A DNA stretch of 64,000 nucleotides from Novosphingobium decolorationis (GTDB taxonomy: Bacteria; Pseudomonadota; Alphaproteobacteria; Sphingomonadales; Sphingomonadaceae). The stretch's first letter is position 1. Every line of letters starts with the position of its first letter. This document shows positions 1 through 7,876 of this stretch, in pieces. The notes beneath the pieces were generated by a model, which was not told the DNA's origin, did not search any database, and was given only the letters and a program-made list of their open reading frames with translations. The DNA lies in NCBI RefSeq assembly GCF_018417475.1, contig NZ_CP054856.1, forward strand, positions 4,185,001-4,249,000. The letters are read 5' to 3'. The position numbers and the translations under genes were made by a program.

Positions 1-2
1 TC

Positions 3-779
3 ATGGCCGGTATCGTTGCGCAGATGCCGACGTTTGCCTCGAACCTGGGTCAGGCCTATTCGGCCGGGGACACCGGTTCGCTGCTCATCATGTTCCTGAT
101 CGCGCTCATCGTCGCAATGATCCTGCTGATCTGCTTCTTCGAGCGCGCCCAGCGCCGTCTGCTGATCCAGTATCCCAAGCGTGCGACCCAGCGCGGCATG
201 ATGCAGGCGGATCGCAGCCACCTGCCGCTCAAGATCAACACCGCGGGCGTGATCCCGCCGATCTTCGCGAGCTCGCTGCTGCTGCTGCCGCTCACCATCA
301 CCCAGTTCGCGGGCAACTCGCTTCAGCCGGACTCGACGATGGGCAAGATCGTGGTGTCGCTGAACCAGTACCTGGGACACGGCAAGCCGCTCTACATGCT
401 GTTCTATGCCGCCGGCATCATCTTCTTCAGCTTCTTTTACACCGCGGTTGTGTTCAATCCGGAAGAAACGGCGGAGAACCTCAAGAAGAACGGTGGCTTC
501 ATTCCCGGCATTCGTCCGGGCAAGAACACGGCGAACTATCTGGACTACGTGCTGACCCGCGTGACGGTGATCGGTGCGGCCTACCTCACGGCGGTGTGCT
601 GCATCCCCGAGTGGTTCCTGGCCCAGACCGGTCTTCCGCTGCTGTTCATGGGCGGCACCAGCCTGCTGATCGTTGTCAACGTGACCGTGGACACCATCAC
701 GCAGATCCAATCGCACCTGCTGGCTCACCAGTACGGCGATCTCATAAAGAAGGCGAAGCTGAAAGGTCGCCTGCGCTAA
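3..779 (+). CDS. secY: SecY preprotein translocase channel subunit (5' truncated by window)
   Basis: This is the C-terminal 258 residues of SecY, the central channel of the Sec translocon in the inner membrane. The reading frame enters from the left edge, so the first ATG seen here is internal. About five hydrophobic membrane segments remain, with the conserved cytoplasmic stretch carrying the R-G-x-x-Q-A motif region and the N-P-E-E-T-A-E-N-L-K-K motif typical of SecY near the penultimate helices. The basic tail ends in KLKGRLR. adk follows 41 bp downstream on the same strand, the usual order at the end of the spc operon. The identification is secure; only the N-terminal part is missing. Confidence 0.97.
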   Translation: MAGIVAQMPTFASNLGQAYSAGDTGSLLIMFLIALIVAMILLICFFERAQRRLLIQYPKRATQRGMMQADRSHLPLKINTAGVIPPIFASSLLLLPLTITQFAGNSLQPDSTMGKIVVSLNQYLGHGKPLYMLFYAAGIIFFSFFYTAVVFNPEETAENLKKNGGFIPGIRPGKNTANYLDYVLTRVTVIGAAYLTAVCCIPEWFLAQTGLPLLFMGGTSLLIVVNVTVDTITQIQSHLLAHQYGDLIKKAKLKGRLR

Positions 780-820
780 GCGCAGGCGTTCGCCAAAACG
801 TAGAACTGAGGGGGTTACGC

Positions 821-1468
821 GTGAATATCATTCTTCTTGGGCCGCCGGGGGCGGGCAAGGGAACGCAGGCACAGCGCCTGGTTGAGCGCCATGGCATGCG
901 CCAGCTTTCGACCGGCGACATGCTGCGCGCCGCGGTCAAGGCGGGCACGCCGACGGGGCTTGAAGCCAAGGCGATCATGGAGCGGGGCGAACTCGTCTCG
1001 GATGCGATCGTGTCGGCGCTGATCGGTGACGAGCTCGATGCGATGGGCCCGGACACCGGCGCCATTTTCGACGGGTATCCGCGTACCGCGGCCCAGGCTG
1101 AAACGCTCGACGGGATTCTCGCCGAGCGCGGCCGCCAGCTCGACCATGTGATCGAACTGGGCGTCGACGAGGAAGCGCTGGTCGAGCGCATCACGGGGCG
1201 TTTTACCTGTGCGGCGTGTGGCAAGGGCTATCACGACAGCTTCGAGCAGCCCAAGGTTCCGGGCACGTGCGACAAGTGCGGCGGCACCGAATTCAAGCGC
1301 CGTCCGGATGACAACGCCGAGACCGTGCGTACGCGCCTGGCCGAGTACCGCGCCAAGACGGCGCCGATCCTTCCGATCTATGAGGAGCGGGGGATTGTCG
1401 CGAAGGTCGACGGGATGGCCGAGATGGACGATGTGACCGCCTCCATCGAAGGTGTCCTCGCCAAGTAG
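821..1468 (+). CDS. adk: Adenylate kinase, zinc-finger LID type
   Basis: Cytoplasmic adenylate kinase (215 aa) interconverts ATP + AMP and 2 ADP. The P-loop GPPGAGKGT is at residues 7-15 and the AMP-binding STGDMLR at about 30-36. The LID domain carries four cysteines (C130, C133, C150, C153) in two C-x2-C pairs, so it should bind structural zinc, a trait of only part of the family. I chose the GTG at 821 because a GAGGGG ribosome-binding site sits 8 bp upstream and the protein then begins directly with the P-loop strand. The same frame is open further upstream, but that part overlaps secY. An intrinsic terminator follows. Confidence 0.97.
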   Translation: MNIILLGPPGAGKGTQAQRLVERHGMRQLSTGDMLRAAVKAGTPTGLEAKAIMERGELVSDAIVSALIGDELDAMGPDTGAIFDGYPRTAAQAETLDGILAERGRQLDHVIELGVDEEALVERITGRFTCAACGKGYHDSFEQPKVPGTCDKCGGTEFKRRPDDNAETVRTRLAEYRAKTAPILPIYEERGIVAKVDGMAEMDDVTASIEGVLAK

Positions 1469-1481
1469 GTATCGAAAAGGA

Positions 1482-1509
1482 AGCCGGGGCGAATGTCCCG
1501 GCTTTTTTT
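1482..1509 (+). terminator. Intrinsic terminator after adk
   Basis: A 7-bp GC-rich stem (AGCCGGG / CCCGGCT) with an 8-nt loop is followed by a run of seven T. It ends the secY-adk transcription unit, so rpsM needs its own promoter. Confidence 0.9.
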
Positions 1510-1549
1510 CTGGCCTTCGTTCGTCTTTGTCGCCAAGACTATGGGCTGC

Positions 1550-2272
1550 ATGAATATCTCGCGTTTCCATCGTTACACGGTCGTCCTCGCCACGGCCTTG
1601 ATGGGCCTGTGCGCACCTCATCTGGCCGAGGCCAAGGTTGCAGAGGCCAATGAGCGCGGCTTCGTCGTGCGCCACATGGTCGAGATCCCTTCCCGCGTGG
1701 ACAAGACCTGGGACACGGTCCTGGATCCGGCCGGGTGGTGGGATTCGGCGCACACGTGGTCCGGGGATGCCGCCAATCTCTCGATCGATCCCAAGGCGGG
1801 TGGCTGCTTCTGCGAATTGCTGCCCAATGACACATCGCCGCGCGCCGCGCCCAAGGGCAGTGTCGAGCACATGCGGGTGGTCTATATCGAACGTCCGCGC
1901 GTGCTGCGCATGACAGGCGCGCTTGGGCCGCTGCAGTCCGAAGCGGTGAACGGGACGCTCACGATCCAGCTCAAGCCCCGGGATGGGGAGGGCGAGAATA
2001 CGGTCCTGCTTCTCGAGTACGTGGTGGGCGGCTATATGCGTCAGCCCGCCGAAGCGATGGCCGGTTCGGTCGATGCCATGCTCGGCGCCCAGCTCGAGCG
2101 CCTTGCCTCGGAACTCGGTGGCGCCTTTGCGAAGGCCTTTCCTGGTGGCGACCTCGGGCTCGATCCCGCACCCGAGGCGGATGCCAAGGATGAGGTCAAG
2201 GTCGATGAGGCTCCGGATGGCATCGAGCCGCTGGCGCCCGAGCCCCCCGCAGGTGAGGTTATCGAGCGTTGA
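1550..2272 (+). CDS. Secreted SRPBCC-like (START/Bet v1 fold) protein of unknown ligand
   Basis: A protein of about 240 aa with an N-terminal signal peptide (hydrophobic residues 9-22, likely cleavage after AEA) followed by a polyketide-cyclase/SRPBCC-like domain. Recognisable family traits are the V-x-H-x-V-x-I start strand, the W-D-x-x-x-D-P-x-x-W-W helix and the V-x-Y-x-x-P-x-x-L-R-x-x-G-x-L-G-P-L-Q strand. The C-terminal 40 residues are acidic and proline-rich and probably disordered. The start at 1550 (or 1541) is preferred because an upstream start would lie inside the adk terminator. No strong ribosome-binding site is visible. The ligand is unknown; the fold assignment is by motif memory only. 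Confidence 0.65.
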   Translation: MNISRFHRYTVVLATALMGLCAPHLAEAKVAEANERGFVVRHMVEIPSRVDKTWDTVLDPAGWWDSAHTWSGDAANLSIDPKAGGCFCELLPNDTSPRAAPKGSVEHMRVVYIERPRVLRMTGALGPLQSEAVNGTLTIQLKPRDGEGENTVLLLEYVVGGYMRQPAEAMAGSVDAMLGAQLERLASELGGAFAKAFPGGDLGLDPAPEADAKDEVKVDEAPDGIEPLAPEPPAGEVIER

Positions 2273-2309
2273 GCGTGCAAGAAGAACAATCCTTTGCGCG
2301 AGGTGCGCT

Positions 2310-2338
2310 TTGACGCGAGGGGCCTTCCGAGGTATAAT
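2310..2338 (+). promoter_or_regulatory. Strong sigma70-type promoter P1 for rpsM-rpsK-rpoA
   Basis: TTGACG (2310-2315), a 17-bp spacer and a perfect TATAAT (2333-2338). Transcription should begin near 2345, giving a leader of about 235 nt before rpsM. Confidence 0.75.
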
Positions 2339-2402
2339 CCACCCATCGCTTGATCGGGCCGCGCATAACTTGGCGCTAGGCCCGCAATTCGCGTCGGCTG
2401 CA

Positions 2403-2431
2403 TTGACAGGCTGTGCGAATCGTTTTAAGCG
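2403..2431 (+). promoter_or_regulatory. Possible second promoter P2 for rpsM operon
   Basis: A perfect TTGACA (2403-2408) is spaced 17 bp from TAAGCG (2426-2431). It may form a tandem pair with the upstream promoter. The -10 is weak, so this is less certain. The rest of the 307-bp gap before rpsM shows no gene. Confidence 0.45.
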
Positions 2432-2579
2432 CCCCCTTCACTCGACAGAATCGCTCCGTCCGGTTGGTCTGGCTTTGAGTAAGTCGCCTGCCGGTCGTTT
2501 CGCGTTTGTGGATCGGGTGGTTCGTTTCAGCGTTGAGATAGGGGAGCGGCGACGCACCCCTGTGGAGCAGGAGATTTAA

Positions 2580-2948
2580 GTGGCTCGTATTGCCGGGGTA
2601 AACATCCCCACCAACAAGCGCGTGATCATCGCGCTCACCTACATCCACGGTATTGGTCGCACCAAGGCCGTCGAGATCGCCGACAAGCTCGGCATTGATC
2701 ACACCCGCCGCATTCAGGATCTTTCGGACGCCGAAGTGCTCCAGATCCGCGAAACCATCGATGCCGATCACCTCGTGGAAGGTGACCTTCGTCGCGAAAC
2801 CGCGATGAACATCAAGCGTCTGATGGATCTCGCCTGCTACCGTGGCCTGCGTCACCGCAAGGGTCTTCCGGTCCGTGGCCAGCGCACGCACACCAATGCG
2901 CGCACCCGCAAGGGCAAGGCCAAGCCGATCGCCGGCAAGAAGAAGTAA
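2580..2948 (+). CDS. rpsM: 30S ribosomal protein S13
   Basis: S13 (122 aa) lies in the head of the 30S subunit and contacts tRNA and the 50S bridge. It begins [10 protein letters not shown], carries the helix-two-turn-helix segment [10 protein letters not shown] near residue 22, and ends with the basic [21 protein letters not shown] tail that reaches the tRNA sites. The start is GTG, with AGGAG 6 bp upstream. rpsK follows after 60 bp. Confidence 0.98.
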   Translation: MARIAGVNIPTNKRVIIALTYIHGIGRTKAVEIADKLGIDHTRRIQDLSDAEVLQIRETIDADHLVEGDLRRETAMNIKRLMDLACYRGLRHRKGLPVRGQRTHTNARTRKGKAKPIAGKKK

Positions 2949-3008
2949 GCACGGGAACCTTAAAGGTTTTCGGTTTCCCGCAGCGACTATTCGACAGGAT
3001 ACACGAAC

Positions 3009-3398
3009 ATGGCACGCGAACCCCAGCGCATTAAGCGGCGCGAGCGCAAGAACATCACGAGCGGCATTGCCCACGTCAACGCCAGCTTCAACAACACCAT
3101 GGTGACCATCACCGACGCCCAGGGCAATGCAATCAGCTGGTCCTCGGCCGGCATGATGGGCTTCAAGGGCAGCCGCAAGTCGACCCCGTACGCCGCTCAG
3201 GTGGCCGCGGACGATGCCGGCAAGAAGGCCGCCGAGCACGGCGTCCGCACCCTCGAAGTCGAAGTCAAGGGCCCGGGTTCGGGCCGCGAGAGCGCGCTTC
3301 GCGCCCTCCAGGCTGTCGGCTTCACCATCACGTCGATCCGCGACGTGACCCCGATCCCGCACAACGGCGTTCGTCCTTCGAAGCGCCGCCGCGTCTGA
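3009..3398 (+). CDS. rpsK: 30S ribosomal protein S11
   Basis: S11 (129 aa) is on the 30S platform near the mRNA exit. Family marks are the [18 protein letters not shown] strand near residues 19-36, the [13 protein letters not shown] region near 97-109 and the basic end [12 protein letters not shown]. It sits between rpsM and rpoA in the conserved alpha operon; rpsD is not in this block. Confidence 0.98.
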   Translation: MAREPQRIKRRERKNITSGIAHVNASFNNTMVTITDAQGNAISWSSAGMMGFKGSRKSTPYAAQVAADDAGKKAAEHGVRTLEVEVKGPGSGRESALRALQAVGFTITSIRDVTPIPHNGVRPSKRRRV

Positions 3399-3410
3399 TC
3401 GACCTTTTTG

Positions 3411-3439
3411 CGGGCGGCGAACCGGTCGTCGCCCGTTTT
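3411..3439 (+). terminator. Attenuator-like hairpin between rpsK and rpoA
   Basis: A 10-bp stem (3411-3420 with 3426-3435, one G-T pair) and a 5-nt loop are followed by TTTT. It resembles a weak intrinsic terminator and may lower or process read-through into rpoA. Confidence 0.5.
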
Positions 3440-3451
3440 CAGGAGCGTTTC

Positions 3452-3496
3452 ATGGGTTCATTTTCAATGGGCTCCTGGGCGCAACCGCCATCGTAA
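3452..3496 (+). CDS. Possible 14-residue leader ORF upstream of rpoA
   Basis: ATG at 3452 opens a 14-codon frame (MGSFSMGSWAQPPS, then TAA), with an AGGAG Shine-Dalgarno 6 bp ahead. rpoA starts 15 bp after its stop. The mini-ORF sits directly behind the hairpin at 3411-3439. This could be a translated leader that couples to rpoA or merely a chance frame; no homology is claimed. Confidence 0.35.
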   Translation: MGSFSMGSWAQPPS

Positions 3497-3511
3497 TCCC
3501 AGGGGAAGTCC

Positions 3512-4579
3512 ATGACTGTCAACATCAAGAACTGGCAGGAACTCAAGAAGCCGAACAGCCTTGAGATCAAGCCGGGACCCGACCCCAAGCTGAAGGCAAC
3601 GTTCGTTGCCGAACCTCTCGAGCGCGGTTTTGGTCTTACGCTCGGTAACGCGCTGCGGCGCGTTCTTCTGTCTTCGCTGCAGGGCGCTGCAATTACCTCG
3701 ATCAAGATCGAGAACGTGCTGCACGAGTTCTCCTCGCTGGCCGGTGTGCGTGAAGACGTCACCGACATCGTCCTGAACGTGAAGCAGATCGCCCTCAAGA
3801 TGCAGGGCGAAGGCCCCAAGCGTCTCCAGCTCTCGGCCACTGGCCCGGCGCAGGTGAAGGCGGGCGATATCGCCGTTTCGGGCGACATCGAGGTCATGAA
3901 CAAGGACCTCGTGATCTGCACGCTCGACGAGGGTGCGGTCCTGAACATGGAACTCACCGCGGACACCGGCAAGGGCTACGTACCTGCTGTCGGTAACCGT
4001 CCGGTTGACGCACCGATCGGTCTTATCCCGGTCGACTCGCTCTACTCGCCGGTTCGCCAGGTGAGCTACAAGGTCGAGAACGCCCGCGTTGGCCAGGAGC
4101 TCGACTACGACAAGCTCAGCCTGACCGTCGAGACCGACGGCACCGTGGCTCCCGAAGATGCCGTGGCCTACTCGGCCCGCATCCTGCAGGACCAGCTGGC
4201 GCTGTTCGTTCACTTCGAGGACATTGCTCCCGTGGGTCAGCCCGCCATGGTCGGCATGGCCGCCGGCGGTACGCAGAGCCAGGAAGAGAGCGACACCAAC
4301 CAGCTCAACCGTTACCTTCTCAAGAAGGTCGACGAGCTCGAGCTGTCGGTCCGCTCGGCCAACTGCCTCAAGAACGACAACATCATCTACATCGGCGACC
4401 TGGTCCAGAAGACTGAAGCCGAGATGCTGCGCACGCCGAACTTCGGCCGCAAGTCGCTCAACGAGATCAAGGAAGTGCTCTCCTCGATGGGTCTGCGCCT
4501 CGGCATGGACATCCCGGGCTGGCCGCCCGAGAACATCGAAGAGATGGCCAAGAAGCTGGAGCAGGAACTGCTCGGCTGA
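3512..4579 (+). CDS. rpoA: DNA-directed RNA polymerase alpha subunit
   Basis: RpoA (355 aa) forms the assembly platform of RNA polymerase. The N-terminal dimerisation domain shows [20 protein letters not shown] (about residues 36-55). After a flexible linker ([13 protein letters not shown], near 255) comes the C-terminal DNA-binding domain with [17 protein letters not shown] and [25 protein letters not shown] lies just ahead of the ATG at 3512. The gene ends at a very strong terminator that is also the landing site of a group II intron. Confidence 0.98.
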   Translation: MTVNIKNWQELKKPNSLEIKPGPDPKLKATFVAEPLERGFGLTLGNALRRVLLSSLQGAAITSIKIENVLHEFSSLAGVREDVTDIVLNVKQIALKMQGEGPKRLQLSATGPAQVKAGDIAVSGDIEVMNKDLVICTLDEGAVLNMELTADTGKGYVPAVGNRPVDAPIGLIPVDSLYSPVRQVSYKVENARVGQELDYDKLSLTVETDGTVAPEDAVAYSARILQDQLALFVHFEDIAPVGQPAMVGMAAGGTQSQEESDTNQLNRYLLKKVDELELSVRSANCLKNDNIIYIGDLVQKTEAEMLRTPNFGRKSLNEIKEVLSSMGLRLGMDIPGWPPENIEEMAKKLEQELLG

Positions 4580-4605
4580 TCGGCTCTCCCGAAACCGAAT
4601 TGAAG

Positions 4606-4636
4606 AGGCCCTGCAGGAAACTGCGGGGCCTTTTTC
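4606..4636 (+). terminator. Intrinsic terminator of rpoA, target of the group IIC intron
   Basis: An 11-bp stem (4606-4616 with 4621-4631, one G-T pair) closed by a GAAA tetraloop is followed by TTTTTC. The intron begins within three bases of the T-run. Confidence 0.93.
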
Positions 4637-5052
4637 TTGTGTGCCGGGCACGGCGTTGATGCAGGAGGTGTAAGTCCTTTGCAGGCCTGCTGGTGGGAAC
4701 TGCTAGCTGAAGGCAACTGCGTCGCCGCGAGGCGGGGTGGGGAGGAAGCCGGAGGCAAAGCTCGGAGCTGACGAACAGGAATCGGATAGAAGGCCGGTGC
4801 GGCGGGATAACCCAGCAATGGATGGGGATGTCCGATAGCCAGACAGACGCGCGCATTGGTAAATCCGGCAGCGACCGAGTGAAGGATCAACGTCTTACCC
4901 CGGGAGATCTCCTGGCCTCTCCGGACGATCCGGAGAACAGCGGCAGTGATGTTGCTGGATGGGCCCGGAGAAGTCAGCAGCGGTCATAGTAGCGGGCGCA
5001 AGCCGGCGAAGGACCAAATTCGGTACCCAAGGAGCAAGACTGGGCACATTCG

Positions 5053-6508
5053 ATGGGTGTGGAGCGGCAGCAAGGTAGCGGGAAGCAGCAGGACTTCTTC
5101 GATGAAGCCCTGAAGGCATCGCTTGGCCACGACGTCACCGGCAAAGGCGGAACTGGCGCTGGGACGATCGAGGAGCGGCAATCACCCACGGCATGGGCCG
5201 AGCCCCTCGCCTTGACGCGTTACGTGATGGAGGAGGTGGCCAGCTCGGCCAACCTGAACCAAGCCTACAAGCGGGTGAAAGCGAACAAGGGGGCGCCGGG
5301 CGTGGACGGGATGACCGTCCCCGACCTGCGTGACTGGATTGCAGGAAACCGTGAGAGGCTGATCGCCTCGTTACTCGACGGTACTTACCGTCCAAGCACG
5401 TGCGCGGAGTTGAAATTCCCAAACCCGGCGGGAAAGGTGCGCCAGCTGGGCATTCCGACGGCTGTCGACCGGCTGGTACAACAGGCGATACTGCAAGTCC
5501 CGGATCCCGTCCTTGATCCGACATTCTCGGCATCGAGTTTTGGGTTCCGCCCGGACGCGGCGCACACGATGCGCTGCGTCAGGCCCGGACTATGTGCGGG
5601 ACGGCTATGCGATCGTCGTAGACCTCGACACGGAGAAATTCTTTGATCGGGTGAACCACGACATCGTCATGGCCCGTCTGGCCCGGCACATCGCCGACCC
5701 GCCTGCTCGTCATCATCCGCCGGTTTCTACAGGCCGGGATGCTGTCGGGTGGTGTGCACGTCGAACGGCAGGAGGGGACCCCGCAAGGCGGCCTCTCTCG
5801 CCGCTGATCGCTAACCTCATTCTGGATGACCTCGACAAGGAGCTCGAACGCCGGGGCCACCGGTTCTGCCGCTACGCCGACGACTGTAACATCTATGTAC
5901 GGTCACAGGCAGCGGGGGAGCGCGTCATGGCTTCGGTTACCGCCTTGCTGGAAGGCAAGCTCCGACTCCGCGTCAATCAGGCCAAGAGCGCGGTTGCACA
6001 CGTCCGGGAACGTACCTTCCTCGGCCACCGTCTGACAGCGGGAGGCTTTTTGAGCATAGCGAACAAAAGTCTCACGCGGCTGAAGGAGCGGCTCAGGGCG
6101 ATTACGCGCCGCAACCGAGGCATCAGCCTCGCGGCGATGATCGCACAGACCAATGCCTTCACTACAGGGTGGGTCACCTACTACCGACACGCCCGGGCTC
6201 AGACGGTTTTGCGCGAGATCGACAGCTGGCTCCGGCGCAAGCTTCGCTGCGTCCGGCTCAAACAGTGCAAGCGCACCATGACGATCGCCACTTTCTTAAG
6301 GGAAAACGGCGTCCCAGAATGGCAGGCTTGGATCTTCGCGCTCTCGGGAAAGGGCTGGTGGCGCCTGTCGGGCAGCCCTCAGGCCGCCCACGGCATGCCC
6401 AACGCATGGTTCGATCAGGCAGGTCTCTCAAGCCTCGCTCTCCAACATGCCGCCTTAAACCGTACCGGAAACCGCCGTGATACGCAGTACGTACGTCCGG
6501 TGGTGTGA
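5053..6508 (+). pseudogene. ltrA: Group II intron reverse transcriptase/maturase, frameshifted
   Basis: The protein parts are clear. The RT start has KRVKANKGAPGVDG, then SFGFRP, then VVDLDTEKFFDRVNHD, the catalytic RYADDCNIYV (RT5) and the thumb/maturase region with GWVTYYRHA. They lie in three frames. Reconstructing the usual protein needs a missing base near 5554, another near 5588, an extra base (or two missing) near 5699 and a missing base near 5792. The stretch between the last two, read in the third frame, gives RLLVIIRRFLQAGM and EGTPQGG. All changes are in short G or C runs. The C-terminus overlaps domain V, as is usual in class C. The YADD box is intact but no full-length protein can be made. 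Confidence 0.88.
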
Positions 6509-6539
6509 GAGGGGGGCGCCGTGAGGCGCCCCCCTACTC
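6471..6539 (+). ncRNA. Group II intron domains V and VI
   Basis: Domain V (6471-6504) pairs ACCGCCG with the matching CCGGTGGT side around an upper TACG/CGTA stem. Domain VI (6507-6539) has a perfect 10-bp stem (6511-6520 with 6525-6534) and an unpaired A at 6536. These are the catalytic core and branch-point helices. Confidence 0.85.
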
Positions 6540-6798
6540 GATTGGAAGTTTGAAAGGGAGAATTTCGAGGGGCATCGCCCTCGAGCTCCCGGACTGTCGG
6601 GCGCAAGGCGTGCCGGATGCGGTGGCGCCCCGCATTGCAAGGGAGTTCCGGCCTCTCGTTGAGGGCGTGCCTCGGCCGCTCAAGTTGTGTTGGACAATCT
6701 ACAGGGGGAAGGGATGGCAAATCCCTTGGGTGCCTCTTTCTCTCTTTGCCCCTTTCCATTTTTCATCTAGAACATAAAAAGAACAAGTGGAGAGAGCC

Positions 6799-7146
6799 AT
6801 GGCCCGCCTGAACTACGTCGAGCTGCCGGTCCGTAATGTGCCGGGTCAGAAGGAATTCTACGAGGCGACCTTCGGGTGGTCCTTTACCGACTTCGGTCCG
6901 GACTATGCGTCGACGATGACGGGCGATGTCGACATGGGCCTCAACGGCGATGCGGCGCAGTGGACGGCCCAGATGCTCCCCGTGATCGAGGTCGAGGACC
7001 TGGAGGAGACTCTGGCGCGGGTTCAGGCCGCGGGCGGAGTGATCACGCTTCCCGTCTTCGCCTTCCCGGGCGGCCGCCGTTTCCATTTCCGGGATCCGCA
7101 CGGGCATGAGCTCGCTGCAATGGTGTCGGAGGGGGAGGGCGAGTAG
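6799..7146 (+). CDS. Glyoxalase/VOC-fold protein
   Basis: A 115-aa protein with one vicinal-oxygen-chelate domain. It begins with a beta strand (LNYVELPV) and the typical ...FYEATFGWSFTDFGPDYA..., and ends FRDPHGHELAAM, the strand that normally gives a metal-binding glutamate. Members include dioxygenases, glyoxalase I and drug-binding proteins, so the substrate cannot be named. The ATG at 6799 is chosen because GGAGAGAG lies just upstream. It sits between rpoA (plus intron) and rplQ, a place normally short or empty, but in the same orientation. Confidence 0.82.
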   Translation: MARLNYVELPVRNVPGQKEFYEATFGWSFTDFGPDYASTMTGDVDMGLNGDAAQWTAQMLPVIEVEDLEETLARVQAAGGVITLPVFAFPGGRRFHFRDPHGHELAAMVSEGEGE

Positions 7147-7175
7147 GTCGTTGCAGTCCGGATTTACGCGAATCC

Positions 7176-7204
7176 TTGACTCTTGCCTGAAAATCCGCAT
7201 TAGG
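7176..7204 (+). promoter_or_regulatory. Candidate promoter for rplQ
   Basis: TTGACT (7176-7181), 17 bp, then ATTAGG (7199-7204). A separate promoter is expected because the rpoA terminator and the intron isolate rplQ from the upstream operon. Confidence 0.45.
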
Positions 7205-7309
7205 GCCGTTCTTCGCGGGTACCCGTGAGAAGGTTTTGGGCGGTGGCCTTGTCCACATCGCCCGGCGGGCAGTACCTAACCGGCTGCCTGACGAACAGGA
7301 AGATGACCC

Positions 7310-7732
7310 ATGCGTCACAAGTATTCCGGCCGTAAGCTGCAGCGCAAGTCCGGCCACCGCGCTGCCCTTCTGCGCAACATGGCCGCAGCCCTGATCAAGC
7401 ACGAGCAGATCCAGACCACCACGCCCAAGGCGAAGGAACTGCGTCCCTACATCGAGAAGCTGATCACGCTTGCCAAGCACGGTGGCCTGTCCAACCGTCG
7501 CCTCGCGCACGCCAAGATCATGGACGATGCCCAGGAAAAGAAGCTGTTCGAGGTTCTGGCCGAGCGTTACTCGGATCGTCCTGGCGGCTACACCCGCATC
7601 ATCAAGGCGGGCTACCGCGCTTCGGACGCCGCTCCGATCGCGATCATCGAACTCGTCGACCGTGACACCGAGGCCAAGGGCCAGGATTCGGGCCCGGTCA
7701 TGAACGAGGCCGAAGACTACGCCGAAGCGTAA
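7310..7732 (+). CDS. rplQ: 50S ribosomal protein L17
   Basis: L17 (140 aa) lies near the peptide exit tunnel of the 50S subunit. It opens [23 protein letters not shown], a near-universal signature, and has [21 protein letters not shown] near residues 35-55 and [28 protein letters not shown]. The extra C-terminal 20 residues are acidic, as in other alphaproteobacteria. AGGAAG precedes the ATG. A very strong terminator closes the unit. Confidence 0.98.
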   Translation: MRHKYSGRKLQRKSGHRAALLRNMAAALIKHEQIQTTTPKAKELRPYIEKLITLAKHGGLSNRRLAHAKIMDDAQEKKLFEVLAERYSDRPGGYTRIIKAGYRASDAAPIAIIELVDRDTEAKGQDSGPVMNEAEDYAEA

Positions 7733-7800
7733 GGCTTGGGGCAGGGCCTCCTGGTCCTGTTGAAAAGCAAGGATACGTCCGATTTTTCGAAATTGACGGA

Positions 7801-7840
7801 GGCGGCCGCGAGATGCACTCTCGCGGCCGCCTTTTCTTTT
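7801..7840 (+). terminator. Intrinsic terminator after rplQ
   Basis: A perfect 13-bp stem (7801-7813 with 7819-7831) and a 5-nt loop are followed by TTTTCTTTT. Confidence 0.93.
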
Positions 7841-7876
7841 GGGCGCGACGTATCTTCCCGGGAGTTCTTCTTTTTC

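Larger units (their letters stand above)
4639..6542 (+). mobile_element. Group II intron, bacterial class C (IIC), with defective maturase
   Basis: The element runs from a GTGTG start (GUGYG consensus) right after the rpoA terminator T-run to an AT end. A structured RNA of about 410 nt precedes the reverse-transcriptase frame. The 3' end is diagnostic. A 34-nt domain V hairpin lies at 6471-6504. It is followed by domain VI at 6507-6539, with a 10-bp GC stem, a GTGA loop and a bulged A at 6536 as the expected branch point six bases before the intron end. Insertion behind an intrinsic terminator is the known habit of class C introns. The total is about 1.9 kb, normal for the class. The left end could shift by two bases. 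The encoded protein is broken, so splicing or mobility would need a maturase in trans. Confidence 0.9.

Noticed and set aside
1493..1549. Upstream start for the SRPBCC-like protein
   Set aside because: It lies inside the adk terminator and would add residues before a normal signal peptide.
7736..7876. N-terminal extension of the prolyl oligopeptidase
   Set aside because: It reads through the rplQ terminator; the signal peptide starts at 7877.
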